From positions 1-41,586 of the forward strand of contig WRKH01000319.1 in assembly GCA_009778175.1 (NCBI GenBank): a stretch of DNA of 41,586 nucleotides, read 5' to 3'. Positions 15,954 through 26,400 of this stretch are shown one piece after another (the stretch's first letter is position 1; each line of letters starts with the position of its first letter). A program made the translations under genes and the position numbers. Source of the stretch: Turicibacter sp. Lineage in GTDB: Bacteria > Bacillota > Clostridia > Lachnospirales > WQUN01. The notes below the pieces were generated by a model. The model saw nothing but the letters and a program-made list of their open reading frames with translations, made no database searches and was not told the origin of the DNA.

Positions 15954-16577
15954 TTATGGCAAAACACTAGTAGGCGGCAAAAATCCACTATTATTGCCCT
16001 GCGGATTGGTATTTGTGATACTAGCCAAACCGCCGCCCATATTCGTTCCGCTTGGGTTGCCTTGAGGAATTGTCGGCATAACCTGCGGCGTTGTCTGATT
16101 CATCATGTTTCCATGCCAATTTGCACTATTTACACCCTGTCGCAACGTATCAAATATTGGAATCCTGTTAGGGTCTTCGATAACGACTGGAACACCGTCA
16201 ATCCAGTTGACCCATACATCAAACGTGCGATTCAGAGAATCCGTAACGGTTATAACGCTAAACGTGCCGTAACTGGGCGGTAAACTCGACACATTTCTAT
16301 CTCGACGAATGTTTAGCATCGACTCGTCAACTCTGACGTTGTTGGATTGCGTGGGCTGTCCGAGCGTGTGAGACCAATTAGGTCCCGTCCTAAAATGGTA
16401 ATTACGAGGTGGCGAAATTCCTTGCGGAATGGTTGAATTTAACGGCTGTTGTAACTGCCCTGTCCGCACGGAAGTTGGTGCAATTAAGCTACTTGCCTGT
16501 AAATGCAATGGAATTCCAAAGTTTACGGCTATCCCTGCGGCTAATAGTGCGATTGCTGTTAGTATTGATTTTTTCAT
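15954..16577 (-). CDS. Exported Pro/Asn-rich protein, unknown
   Basis: A 207-aa protein with ATG behind AAAGGAG and a signal peptide over residues 1-29 (ends near LQASS). The mature part has a short folded-looking core (TFSVITVTDSLNRTFDVWVN) between low-complexity Asn/Pro/Gly segments. There is no sorting motif. Lying in the sortase operon, it may be a secreted companion of the surface system. Confidence 0.7.
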   Translation of the reverse strand: MKKSILTAIALLAAGIAVNFGIPLHLQASSLIAPTSVRTGQLQQPLNSTIPQGISPPRNYHFRTGPNWSHTLGQPTQSNNVRVDESMLNIRRDRNVSSLPPSYGTFSVITVTDSLNRTFDVWVNWIDGVPVVIEDPNRIPIFDTLRQGVNSANWHGNMMNQTTPQVMPTIPQGNPSGTNMGGGLASITNTNPQGNNSGFLPPTSVLP

Positions 16578-16611
16578 GATTTTGTCTCCTTTTTAAATAT
16601 TTTTGATAATC

Positions 16612-16713
16612 TTACAAAAACTCTATTATTTCTCGTCTAAAATCCTCTTCATTTTGCTCCTCAAACTCACGCCAATAATCTTCAAGATAATGTGCGTTGA
16701 ATGTTTCATTCAT
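16612..16713 (-). CDS. 33-aa acidic small protein
   Basis: ATG at 16713 is preceded by GGGAGGAATG and overlaps the stop of the upstream small gene by four bases (ATGA). The product MNETFNAHYLEDYWREFEEQ continues into an acidic helix ending at 16612. The start signal and coupled stop/start support a real microprotein. Function unknown. Confidence 0.55.
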   Translation of the reverse strand: MNETFNAHYLEDYWREFEEQNEEDFRREIIEFL

Positions 16714-16946
16714 TTTTTATCATTCCTCCCTGTATAAAATCCTTTGCCCATTCCTGGTGTTCCTAGACAAACACCGTTTTTTCTTGCTATTTCTTGCGTT
16801 ACAAGAGTTTCTTGCTCCCATTGACTAAGAAGATTTGTAGTTTTAGATATATCGTTGAGCAAATTGGGTTTAACCATTTCCGAAAGCCTTGGACGTACCC
16901 TAACACTACTCGCCAACAAATGAGAATAATCATTTTTGTTATCCAT
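16710..16946 (-). CDS. 78-aa protein with a VirB4-like P-loop remnant
   Basis: The ATG at 16946 overlaps the sortase stop by one base and follows GGAGGTG. The C-terminal third (RKNGVCLGTPGMGKGF) resembles the Walker A region of VirB4 conjugation ATPases, where one expects NPNGxxLGTPGSGKSF. Here the final K-S/T pair is KG, so nucleotide binding may be lost. The preceding QWEQETLVTQEIARKNG also fits that family. It may be a cut-down VirB4-derived regulator or a relic. Confidence 0.6.
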   Translation of the reverse strand: MDNKNDYSHLLASSVRVRPRLSEMVKPNLLNDISKTTNLLSQWEQETLVTQEIARKNGVCLGTPGMGKGFYTGRNDKK

Positions 16947-17584
16947 CAATACACCTCCACAGCCACAACAACCCGCCGCTGATTGCGAACATATTCAAGG
17001 CAAGTTACAAGCGTTAGCCTATTGTCGCCAAAATCCATGAGCGGAGAAAAATCCGTCTCTTCGATGAAAATCTCATGCGAAACGGCGTAAGTGCGGGAAT
17101 TTCCGCCTAATTCAAGTGTTATAATGTCCCCGATATTCAAATTTCTCACAAACCCAAAATACCCCGCTGAACCTCTATTATGCCCCGCAAGAACCGTGTT
17201 TCCGAAATTGAATCCCGAAAACCCAAAACGCCCTGCTCCTTTATCCATGTTGGCAAGATTTTCGCCCTCGAAAATTCGGACTGTTACACCCATGCGTTCA
17301 ACTTTTAGAGTGCCGATTCTCGTGCCTGTGGCTATGCCGTAGTTATTGGAAATGTCGGCTGTACCGCTTGTGTTTGCGGTAGTTGTGGGGGTTAGAGTCG
17401 TACCGTCTGCTAGGTGGATTGGGGCGGATTGTACCATTACGGGTTGTTCGATGTGAATCGCCTGTGCTGTGGGGCTTGCACCGAAAGCGTGAGGCGGTGC
17501 GGCTAATGTTGGCAATATCCACGTTGGCGAGAATATTGTCAATAGTGCGAAAAACGCAATTACTGATTTCTTGAAAGTTTTCAT
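16946..17584 (-). CDS. Sortase
   Basis: A 212-aa protein, ATG behind AAAGGG. A signal/anchor segment covers residues about 8-28, then a linker rich in Thr. The sortase fold spans about 80-212. The catalytic His is in TVLAGHNRGSAGYFGF (about 131), the Cys in LTLVTC (about 194) and the Arg in NQRRVV (about 201). Its size and motifs fit the class D/E group better than the larger class B enzymes. Its natural partner here is the giant Cna_B protein at 20466-28669, which carries LPQTG. It is the fifth gene of the operon beginning with the small protein at 20102. Confidence 0.88.
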   Translation of the reverse strand: MKTFKKSVIAFFALLTIFSPTWILPTLAAPPHAFGASPTAQAIHIEQPVMVQSAPIHLADGTTLTPTTTANTSGTADISNNYGIATGTRIGTLKVERMGVTVRIFEGENLANMDKGAGRFGFSGFNFGNTVLAGHNRGSAGYFGFVRNLNIGDIITLELGGNSRTYAVSHEIFIEETDFSPLMDFGDNRLTLVTCLEYVRNQRRVVVAVEVY

Positions 17585-17587
17585 AGT

Positions 17588-18004
17588 TTATACCCTTTCT
17601 ATGGCATTAGAGCCGTGAAATATATTTTTATCGGCAAATTCAGGCGGATTGCCCTCAATCAAAAACGCTTGATATTCGGCGTTTGTGGTGTTAAATGCGA
17701 AAGTCGGCGTGGGCATTTTGTATTGCGGTTCAAAGACCCATTGCGGAATCGTGAGATTGTAGTCGTTGGCTAATTTATGGGCAATTGCCGCTAAAATGCA
17801 CAGATTTTCCTTGTTTGCGTCATCGAAAACAGGCGGAAACGCAATCATGTGCTGCTTTCTCTCGCTCCGCTTAAATTCATCTAAAAACGCACAAAGTGCA
17901 AATGTGAAATCTTCGTGCATGATGACGTTGGTCAATGTCAGATTTATTTCCTCTTCTCTTGACTTTTTCATGCGTTTTATGAATTGCCCATTATTATTAA
18001 GCAT
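17588..18004 (-). CDS. Probable partner protein of the DUF6036 nucleotidyltransferase
   Basis: About 138 aa from ATG 18004, which has better spacing from GAGG than the GTG two codons before. The C-terminal part (FLIEGNPPEFADKNIFHGSN) resembles small proteins commonly encoded beside DUF6036-type nucleotidyltransferases. It sits 12 bp after that gene and 4 bp before the sortase. An antitoxin or partner role is inference from context. Confidence 0.6.
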   Translation of the reverse strand: MLNNNGQFIKRMKKSREEEINLTLTNVIMHEDFTFALCAFLDEFKRSERKQHMIAFPPVFDDANKENLCILAAIAHKLANDYNLTIPQWVFEPQYKMPTPTFAFNTTNAEYQAFLIEGNPPEFADKNIFHGSNAIERV

Positions 18005-18015
18005 ATTCACCTCGC

Positions 18016-18762
18016 TTATCTATCGTGTCCATTGCGTTTCTTAGACTTTGATTGAGGAGCAGATTTCTTGCCCTTTAAGCTATCCAAAACATTGTCAATG
18101 TTATCGTTGTTTAGCGTTTTCGGATAATTTTCATCAAATTTCAACAACATTTCTTTGGACTCCAACTCGATTTTTTGAATTTCTCTATAAAAAATATCGT
18201 AATCTGCACTACTAAACAAGGCATCTAAAAATTCCTTTGAAGTTTTGGGAATGGTAACATTCTCGCCGTACAACTCAATCAATGCAGAATGTATCATTTT
18301 GCGAGAAATTGGTTTGCCAAGCCGCTTGTGTTCGGCTAAAACACCTGCAACATCAGACAAATCATATTTATATCGTCTGCCGCTTTTTAATTTCATGGCT
18401 ATGAGATACTCCGCTGGCACAACACGCACATCAAGCACGTTCGCAAAAGTGCGATAATGCCGAGAAACAGCAGCCAATTTATCAGAATAAGAAACGGTAT
18501 TCTTAAAATCGGAATTAAGCCAATTTGACGGCAAATCATGCAAATCAGACACATGGCTAACAGCGTCTTTCATCGCCGAACTAGCCCTTACAATAGCGTC
18601 AATATCGTGTGTTGCATTTCTGAATCCGTACTGGGCTATAATTGCCGCTCCGCCAATTAGGACAATCTCGGCGGGCATTTTGCCGCTTAATTTGCGGTAT
18701 ATTTTGCCCAAATCTTTAAGGTAATCGTCAAAATTTTCTTTTGTTATAAGTTTAGCAGACAT
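18016..18762 (-). CDS. DUF6036-family nucleotidyltransferase (toxin-like)
   Basis: The start is set at ATG 18762 (MSAKLITKENFDDYL) behind GAGGTG; about 248 aa. The nucleotidyltransferase core is clear: EIVLIGGAAIIAQYGFRNAT followed by HDIDAIV, matching the GG and DxD motifs, and a later LIAMKLKSGRRYKYDLSDV as in AbiEii-like and DUF6036 proteins. These act as toxins that modify RNA or tRNA in related systems; the activity here is not shown. The C-terminus is a basic tail, KSKKRNGHDR, nearly the same in DNA as that of the HipA-like protein. It overlaps the upstream gene by 11 bp. Confidence 0.8.
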   Translation of the reverse strand: MSAKLITKENFDDYLKDLGKIYRKLSGKMPAEIVLIGGAAIIAQYGFRNATHDIDAIVRASSAMKDAVSHVSDLHDLPSNWLNSDFKNTVSYSDKLAAVSRHYRTFANVLDVRVVPAEYLIAMKLKSGRRYKYDLSDVAGVLAEHKRLGKPISRKMIHSALIELYGENVTIPKTSKEFLDALFSSADYDIFYREIQKIELESKEMLLKFDENYPKTLNNDNIDNVLDSLKGKKSAPQSKSKKRNGHDR

Positions 18763-19174
18763 CTCGCACCTCACATTCTACAATATTAAACCGCAAAAAT
18801 TCGGGAATTGCCTTGCTTACGCTCTCTTTTTTTGGCTCGTCAGTCCCAAAAGCGATACATTCAGTAATTACGCCAATAGGATAGATTGGTTGTTGGAATT
18901 TTGCGGTTCGCAAGCTGTCAAAATTAGTGCATATCGGAATATCGTTCACACGACTCAAATAATCAAGCATTCCGAGAAGATACAACGATTCTGCATACCA
19001 TTTCGCTTGCCACAATCTGATTATTTCGTTGGATTGCAAAATGAGCAACATAAAATCTATATCGCCAATTTCTTTCAAAAAATGGCATATGTTGCCCTTG
19101 TAAACCTCAAATTCTAGGCGATTTGGGGTTTCTATATCTGCAAATTTATGCAATATCCTCTTGTTTTTATTCAT
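18752..19174 (-). CDS. Unknown protein in the HipA/DUF6036 operon
   Basis: A 140-aa protein with ATG behind AGGAG. It is mainly helical with an aromatic-rich middle (IIRLWQAKWYAESLYLLGML). No known motif. Between a HipA-like kinase and a nucleotidyltransferase and overlapping the latter by 11 bp, it is a candidate antitoxin or accessory factor. It lacks the basic tail carried by its two neighbours. Confidence 0.65.
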   Translation of the reverse strand: MNKNKRILHKFADIETPNRLEFEVYKGNICHFLKEIGDIDFMLLILQSNEIIRLWQAKWYAESLYLLGMLDYLSRVNDIPICTNFDSLRTAKFQQPIYPIGVITECIAFGTDEPKKESVSKAIPEFLRFNIVECEVRDVC

Positions 19175-19185
19175 ATGAGTAACTC

Positions 19186-20109
19186 CTACCTATCGTGATT
19201 ATTGCGTTTCTTTGGCTTTGTCTTTGTAGCAACCCGCACATTTTCCTTGCTCAACTTCTTAAAAGACGGCAACAAAATTTGCTCATACCGTAACGAAATA
19301 GCCGACTTCAAGTATTCCTTGCGAACGTCCGACAGCGTGGGCGTTTCGTCAATAATATTGCTAATTTTGCCCAAATCAATCTTCGGCACGGTGCGTTTTA
19401 TAGAGTTTTGCAAAGGTATCGGCGGATTTTTGAAAATCTCGTGGTAAAGCATACGTTTTCCGTTCAGAGAATAGCACGAAGCGTGGTTATATTCTTCGCT
19501 TTTAAGTGCCGAAGGATTTTCGAGCAATTCCGCCATTTTATCGTCCGCAAGCAATGCCGATAAAGATGAGCCACAATCATAAATCGGAGCAAAACGCAAC
19601 TCGCCTTTTATCTCCAAAAATCCCCAATTATCCAAATGCCTGTCCTTGTTGCCAATCAAGGCATCAATCACGAACATATCCCAAAATTTCTCCCATGATT
19701 CCTGCCTATTCGCTATCAATTTGTGGGTTTTTATCACGTCTTGGACGCTTTCGATAGTCGTGCCTTTTTTACCGTCAACCTGCGTTTGATTCACCAAACG
19801 TGAAACCTCATGCAATCTGCCCACGCCCTCGGTAAAATCTTTGCAAGCCACAACAATTTTCCGTTGCCCTTTAACGTCCGTAAAATAGCCTAAGTGCGTT
19901 TCCTGTGCGACAATTCCGCAAGCGTTGAAAATCTGCGAGCCGATATGCTCAGAATACTGATTATTCATGTAACTCAGCACGTTTCGCTTGCTACGTATGG
20001 GATCGGGATATTTTATCATGTACACGGCGTTTTCGTATAAAATCGTGGTTTTTACCTCTGAACCACCGTATCTGTTGGCTAATTCCGTACCTTTATCGAA
20101 ATCAATCAT
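19186..20109 (-). CDS. HipA/CtkA-like kinase toxin
   Basis: A 307-aa protein. The HipA-C kinase signature is clear: FVIDALIGNKDRHLDNWGFL near residues 145-164 (catalytic D-x-x-x-x-N), then RFAPIYDCGSSL as the metal-binding D motif. HipA-type kinases phosphorylate aminoacyl-tRNA synthetases or other translation factors and arrest growth. The length and the lack of an N-terminal HipA-N1 domain fit the short CtkA-like group. The start overlaps the upstream small gene by 8 bp, typical of toxin-antitoxin pairs. The C-terminus is a basic tail, KPKKRNNHDR. Confidence 0.82.
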   Translation of the reverse strand: MIDFDKGTELANRYGGSEVKTTILYENAVYMIKYPDPIRSKRNVLSYMNNQYSEHIGSQIFNACGIVAQETHLGYFTDVKGQRKIVVACKDFTEGVGRLHEVSRLVNQTQVDGKKGTTIESVQDVIKTHKLIANRQESWEKFWDMFVIDALIGNKDRHLDNWGFLEIKGELRFAPIYDCGSSLSALLADDKMAELLENPSALKSEEYNHASCYSLNGKRMLYHEIFKNPPIPLQNSIKRTVPKIDLGKISNIIDETPTLSDVRKEYLKSAISLRYEQILLPSFKKLSKENVRVATKTKPKKRNNHDR

Positions 20110-20359
20110 CCATCAATTCCTCCAAATAATCGTAAATTTCCTCCGCCTGCATGGGAGTCAAACGCCCCTCGACAACCCTATGTTTAACGGTAAAAAATAA
20201 ATTTCTGCCTAACCGCTCCAACTCAAATCTAGTGTTTTTTGTCTTAGTCAACCTGTGTTGCTCGTGGGCATGATAAAATTCCGTCAAATCCTCGCAGATA
20301 AACGGCATACTGGCAAAATCGGTGGGATTATATTTATATTTTGAAACCATAGTTGCCAC
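20102..20359 (-). CDS. Small partner (candidate antitoxin) of the HipA-like kinase
   Basis: The start is taken as GTG 20359 because GAGAGG lies 8-9 nt before it; an ATG three codons later is the alternative. It encodes about 85 aa with no recognised DNA-binding domain; the C-terminal half (RLTPMQAEEIYDYLEELMDD) is an acidic helix. Its stop overlaps the kinase start. The 5' region GAGGTGTTTTGCGTGG is shared almost exactly with the AbiEi-like gene at 29522-29959, pointing to a common origin of the two translation starts. Confidence 0.65.
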   Translation of the reverse strand: MATMVSKYKYNPTDFASMPFICEDLTEFYHAHEQHRLTKTKNTRFELERLGRNLFFTVKHRVVEGRLTPMQAEEIYDYLEELMDD

Positions 20360-20390
20360 GCAAAACACCTCTCTCGTTTATTATGTTCTG

Positions 20391-20419
20391 ATAATACCAC
20401 ACCCCCCCAAAAAAGTCAA
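20391..20419 (-). promoter_or_regulatory. Promoter of the HipA-like/sortase operon
   Basis: Minus-strand TTGACT, 17 bp containing a run of Gs, TATTAT with a TG extension. No other promoter or strong terminator is seen until 15290, so it probably drives nine genes. Confidence 0.8.
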
Positions 20420-20465
20420 GCGAGGGCAGAAAAAAATTTTCCCACCCTCACAAAACCTCTAAAAT

Positions 20466-23400
20466 CTACCAGCCAGTCTGTGGCAGTCGATTATTCCCAC
20501 CAAAAATAGTAGTCCCAGCAGTAGAATTACCAATAACCCATTCAATACCATGCATCCCGCCAACATCAACCCTATTAGCAAACACCATTCCGTTAGGCAA
20601 CACCGTATGCGACCGTGGCAAAACATTCACAATAACTCGAGCATGGTCAACCATAGTAAACCTCGCTGGCACCTGCCCAAAATGTACGCTAAACTCCGCC
20701 AAAACTCGCCCTGTGCAAATCCCAAATGTGCCGCTCCAAGCTCAATAACATTGTTCCTAGCACTCGACAGATTATCCGCAATAATAAACTCATTTCCGAG
20801 ATTCGTAACACCTCGAACATTATAACGAATATCAGCATTAAACGTACCTGTAACCAACTGATGAGCACGTACAGCTTGCGTTGGCAAAATATCTCGCCAA
20901 AAGAAATCCGTCAAAGATACGCTGCTTTCGTTGCGAATATTGCGAACCTCGTAAGTCATCTGATTGCCCTGCATAATTTCACGAGGTGCGGTTTTGTCGA
21001 TATTTACGCCAATATTTGCCGAATAGTTGACGAAAGTCGCCCTAATTATTTGCGTGGCAAATTCTATATCAAAATGCAATTCTTCCCGATTTATCATGTA
21101 AAATTGCGGTGTTGCAACCTCTATTGCAAAATAACGCCCCAACGGCAACGGACGTGATACAGCGATTCCTCGATTGTTGGACTCTATGCGGTCAACCAAA
21201 TTCCCAGTCCGATATTCAAAAATCTCAAAAACAGCCCCTTGCAAAGGCGTTCCTGCGGGCAATCCGTTAAGTTGGTTATCGTCAGCAGAAACCTTCGTTA
21301 TCTGCAACTGCCCCGCCATCGGCACATTTTCCCAACGGATTTCTGTGATTTGACCAGCGGTAAATTCTATCGTCCGAGGAATGTCATCCGAAAAATATCC
21401 TGGTGCAGGGCGAGTTTCTCGGATCGTATACCGCCCTGGCTGCAAAATTCCGCTCAAATCTATCAAGCCGTTGTTATCCGTGTAAAAAACACCGACAACA
21501 TTGTTGTTTTGGTCAAAAATCATAAATTCCACGTTATAAATCGGCGCACCCGTAACGGCATCTACTTTCAATATCCGAAGACCCGCCAATCTATGGTTGA
21601 CAACCTCCAAAACCGCTTGATGTCCTGCCGTAACTGTAACTGTGTGTACGGTTTGATCAAGCTGGTAGCCTGGTAAAGCCCGCACCTCAGTAACACGATA
21701 AACCCCAGGAGTGAGGTGGTTGAGCAAAATGCGGCCGTGTGCGTCCGTTACGAAACCGCCTGTAGCCGTCATTTGTGGGCTGTTTGCAGCTGTGCTTGGC
21801 TGATTTTGGTCGATTATGCTGCCTTGCACAAGCCGTCCATCTGCGTGGCGAATCTCAAATTCCACACCTGCGAGCGGCTCGCCTGTCGCTCCGTCCGTTT
21901 TCACGATTAACAAGCCGCTTGCAGGGGTATTTTCAACCACTAAAACGTACTCTTGCTGGCGTGTTTGCGGCGTTATGTGGAACATTATCGGCTCGGATAA
22001 TCCGATAAAACCTGTGGCTGGCATGGTTTCCGTCAAGAGATACGAACCGTAAGAGAGGGCGGGCAGGTAAATAAGGCCGTTACGGTCAGTTACGAAATCA
22101 AAGAAGCCCGTTTGTGGGTTGCGGACTCGAGTTGACTCGATAAAATCGCCGCCGAGTCTTGTGATTTCAAAGACTACGCCCTCAATCGGCTCACGTGTAA
22201 CCGAGTTGATTTTTCGGATTATAAGGTCGGCATGGCGGAAATTTTCTATTGTGATTACCCGATTTACGCCCGTTTCAACCGTGAACAAAGTCGGCTTGGC
22301 GAGCTGATAACCGTCAAGCGGTCGGGTTTCTATGGCTATGTAACGCCCTGCGGGTAAGCTGTTGAGGTTAATCCGCCCTGCGTTGTCGGTTGTCCATGTT
22401 GTGGTTAGGTCGTTGGGGTTTATAAGGCGTTCGCCTGCTGTACCATTGCCTAAATCTCGGGCTATTTCAAACTGCACTCCTGCTAAAGGCTGTTGCGTGT
22501 CGCCATCGATTTTTAGGATTGCGATGTCCGTTTCTCGGAAATTTTCTATCGTGATAACACGAGAATTGCCCGTTTCCACCGTGAAAAGTGTCGGCTCGGC
22601 AAGCTGATAACCGTCAAGAGTTCTTGTTTCGATTGCGATAAAACGCCCATTTGGTAAGGCGTTTAGAGCGATTCGTCCCGCATTGTCGGTTGTCCAAGTG
22701 GTGGTTAGCGTGGCGAGATTTATCAGGCGTTCGCCCGCCGTGCCGTTTCCGAGGTCGTGGGCTATTTCAAACTGAACACCCGCCATTGGCTGTTGCGTGT
22801 CGCCGTCTATTTTCAAAATCGCCATGTCTGTAAATCGGAAATTGCGGATTGTTATGATGTAGTCCATATTGTAGCCGACTTGGAAAATATGTGGCTCAAT
22901 CGGTGCAAAGCCTGGAAGCGGACGAGTTTCCGTGGCTACATACGTACCCGAGAGAAGTTCTGGCAAACGTATCAATCCTGCACTGTCGGTTAAAAATTCA
23001 AAGCCGCCCGTAAAGGAATTTTGTATACGAGCACCGTCAAATGCACTAATTTCAAAAGCTACGCCCTCGAGCGGTAGATTGGTTTCGCCGTCCACTTTTT
23101 GGATAACAACGGTGGATAGTCGATAGTTGACAAAACGCTCCGTTCGAGATTGCCCTGCCGCAAATTCAATCGTTCGAGCAGGTTCAGTGATGGCAAAGCC
23201 AGGTGGTGGGCGAGTTTCGATGATTTGGTACGCTCCTGGGGAAATATTGGGAACGGTCGCTATTCCACCCATGTTTGTAGTAACCCGTGCGACCAATTCC
23301 CCGCCAAGCGTACGCACCTCAAACTCCGCATTAGCAAGTGGATTCCCATCCCCGTCAACCTTTTCAATAATGAGACTAGGTGCGGGAAAATTCACAAACC

Positions 23401-26400
23401 TAAGCGTTTGACTTTGCCCTGCCGCCATTACCACGGTTTGACTTGGCTCGGTAATAACAAAACCTGGTGGTGCTCGAGTTTCGGTAACTACGTATGTGCC
23501 TGGCTCAAGGTTTGGTAATGTTGCCATTCCACCTTGTGAAGTAACAACCCTCTCCACCAATTCCCCGTCAAGCGTACGCACCTCAAATTCCGCATTAGCA
23601 AGTGGATTCCCATCCCCGTCAACCTTTTCGATAATGAGACTAGGTGCGGGAAAATTCACAAACCGCACCGTTGCCGTCTGCCCCGCCTGTAACTGCACCA
23701 TCTGCGAAACCGAATCCAAAACAAAGCCAGCAGGTGCTCGAGTTTCTATGACCTCATAAGCCCCTGGCTGCAAACCCGTAACAGTCGCTATACCACCTTG
23801 ATTCGTAATAACTTCAGCAACTCTCGTCCCCGCAATGGTACGCACCTCAAAAACCGCCCCCGCAAGAGGATTGCCGTTTTCATCCGTCTTCTCTATGACG
23901 ATTGTCGGCATTAACTCATTGACAAAACGGAGAGTCGCCGTCTGCCCTGCCTGTAAATCCACCGTTTGAGTGCCGTCCATAAGGACAAACCCAGCGGGTG
24001 CACGGCTTTCCGAAATTTGATAAACCCCTGGGTAAAGGTTAAAAATACTCGCTGTGCCGCCGATATTGGTCGTAACACGCTGAATTAACGTCCCCTGAAC
24101 GGTGCGTATTTCAAACTCCGCTCCTGCTAACGGATTGCCCTGCCCGCCAACTTTTTCTATAACGATGCCAGGATTGCGGATATTCACAAATCTCGCCCTC
24201 GCCACGGTTTCGGGCAAAACTCGGACACTTAGCCCTGGGGTCATCATCGTGTAGCCTAGAGGGGCTTGCAGCTGCTCCACATAGTACCAGCCCGATTGCA
24301 GATTCGGGACAGCGACAACGCCGCTTGCACCCGTGATAAATGTACCCACATACGTGCCGCTCTGGTTGCGGACTTCCACAGTTGCCCCCGCAAGTGGAAC
24401 GCCGAACTCGTCAATAACTTCGATAATTAAACTGCCCAATCTCGCCGAAACAAAGGTTTCAATCGACCGAGCCTGTGGGCGGATTTCCACGTTTCGGACG
24501 GTTTGCGGGTCAAATTCAAAGCCGTGAGGCACTTCAATTTCCCGAACAACAAACCAGCCTAGCAAGCCGTCAATCTCAATCAAGCCGTTGTGGTCAGTGA
24601 TAAATTCGCCGATAAGTTCGCCATTTATGCGGGTTACATTAAAACGAACACCCGAAATCGGCGTATTGTCAAAAGCGTCGATTTTTCGGATAACCAGCCC
24701 CGAATATGGGCGGTTCGTAAAATCTAGGAAATATGTTTGCCCATCTGCAGGGATAAAAATCGTCTGCGGAACAGCTGCCGTGCCGAGTGTGTAGCCATTT
24801 GGTGCGACAATCTGCGTAACGACAAAACTCCCTGGCGGCAAATTCGGCACTAAAAATTCGCCCTGTGCGTTTGTGCGGAAAATACCGTTCCCTGTGCCAA
24901 CGACAGCACCGCTGGAATCCTGTACACGAAACTCGCCATTTGCCAAAGGCAGTCCTGTAACCTCATCTCGTAAGGTTACAAGTAGCGAGCCGTATGGGTG
25001 GTTGGAAAATTCCAGCTGCAAAATCGTGTGCCCGTCTGGCATGAGAAAACCGTGTTGCATATTGTTGAGGGAAAGCACATAATTGGGCGGTGCTTGGGTT
25101 TCTCGGACGGCGTAAGTACCTGGCACAAGCCCTGTAATCACGATAGTACCCGTGTGGTTTGTGGTGTACGTGCCAATGACCGTGCCGAGCGTACCGCTGA
25201 CCCCTGCCGAAATGTGGATAAGTTCAAAGGTCGCACCTGCCAAGAGCCTCCCTGTTGTGAGGTCGGTTTTTCGGATTATAATTGAGTTTAGCGGCCAGTT
25301 CCAGACCTCATCGCCCGTTTGAAATTGGCTGCCGTCTGAAATTGAAATTTGACCTGCCACCATTGCTCGAATTTCATCGTCCGTCATGTTTTGGGCTTGG
25401 TCAAAAGTCGGGGAAATGCCGCTTAATTCGGGCGGTGGGGTGGGTTCGTAGATTTCGGGCGGGAGGGGTTCGTTTTGTTCGGGGATTTGCGGTATTTCCA
25501 CCCTGTTATCTACTTCAATTCCAAAAATATGGGGAATCAAGCCGTCTTGGATTAGCTGATAGGTGTTCTGCCCAGGTGCTAGAAAAATTCGGTAGCTGTT
25601 GTTGACATTTAGCGACATTCCAGGGGCAGCACGGGTTTCCGTTACCCGATACCAGCCTGGTTGTACGAAAGGCAGGACGATTCTGCCATTTTGGTCAGTT
25701 AGGAAATGCCCTAGATTTATGACATTGCCAGTGTTTGGGATTTCAAATTCCACTCGGAATTGCGTGAGCGGCACGGGCTGGAAAGTTAGGGCGTTCATTT
25801 TTGTGATTATTAGGGACGGCAGTAGTGTGTTTTCAATGATTAGCGTGTAATCCTCATTTGCTCGGATTTCTATCGTCCATGAGCGGTTTTGTTCCATTGG
25901 GTCTAGCCAGTAATTGTTTGCCGCTCTTGTTTCTATGATTCGATAAATGCCTGGCGGGAGTTCGTGTAGGCGGATTCTGCCGTTTTCGTCTGTTCTGAAC
26001 GGGTTGCCTGTGAGTAATCCTGCTCCTGGTTGGCTGAGTTTTTCTATGGTAAATTCAGCGTTTGGAATGGCTGTGCCTGTGATAGCGTCTCGTTTTATGA
26101 TTTCTAGGTAGGGGCGGCGGTTGTAGAAAGTTACGGTGTTGTCCTCGCCAGCTCGTATGGTTACAGTCTGCCAGTTTGGGCTGGAAAGGCTGTAGCCTGG
26201 CGGCGGGATTATTTCTGTGATTATTAGGGTGCGTTCGCCTTGCCCTTCGAAAAGCATCCCTGGTATAAAAATCCGACCTTGTCCATCTGTCGTGAATGGC
26301 GAACCTGCGACTGTCTGACCGTTTTCATAGACTACTTCAAAGACCGCTCCTGGTAGTAATTCTTGAGTGTCTTGGTCTCGTTTTATGATGGTCAAGCCTG

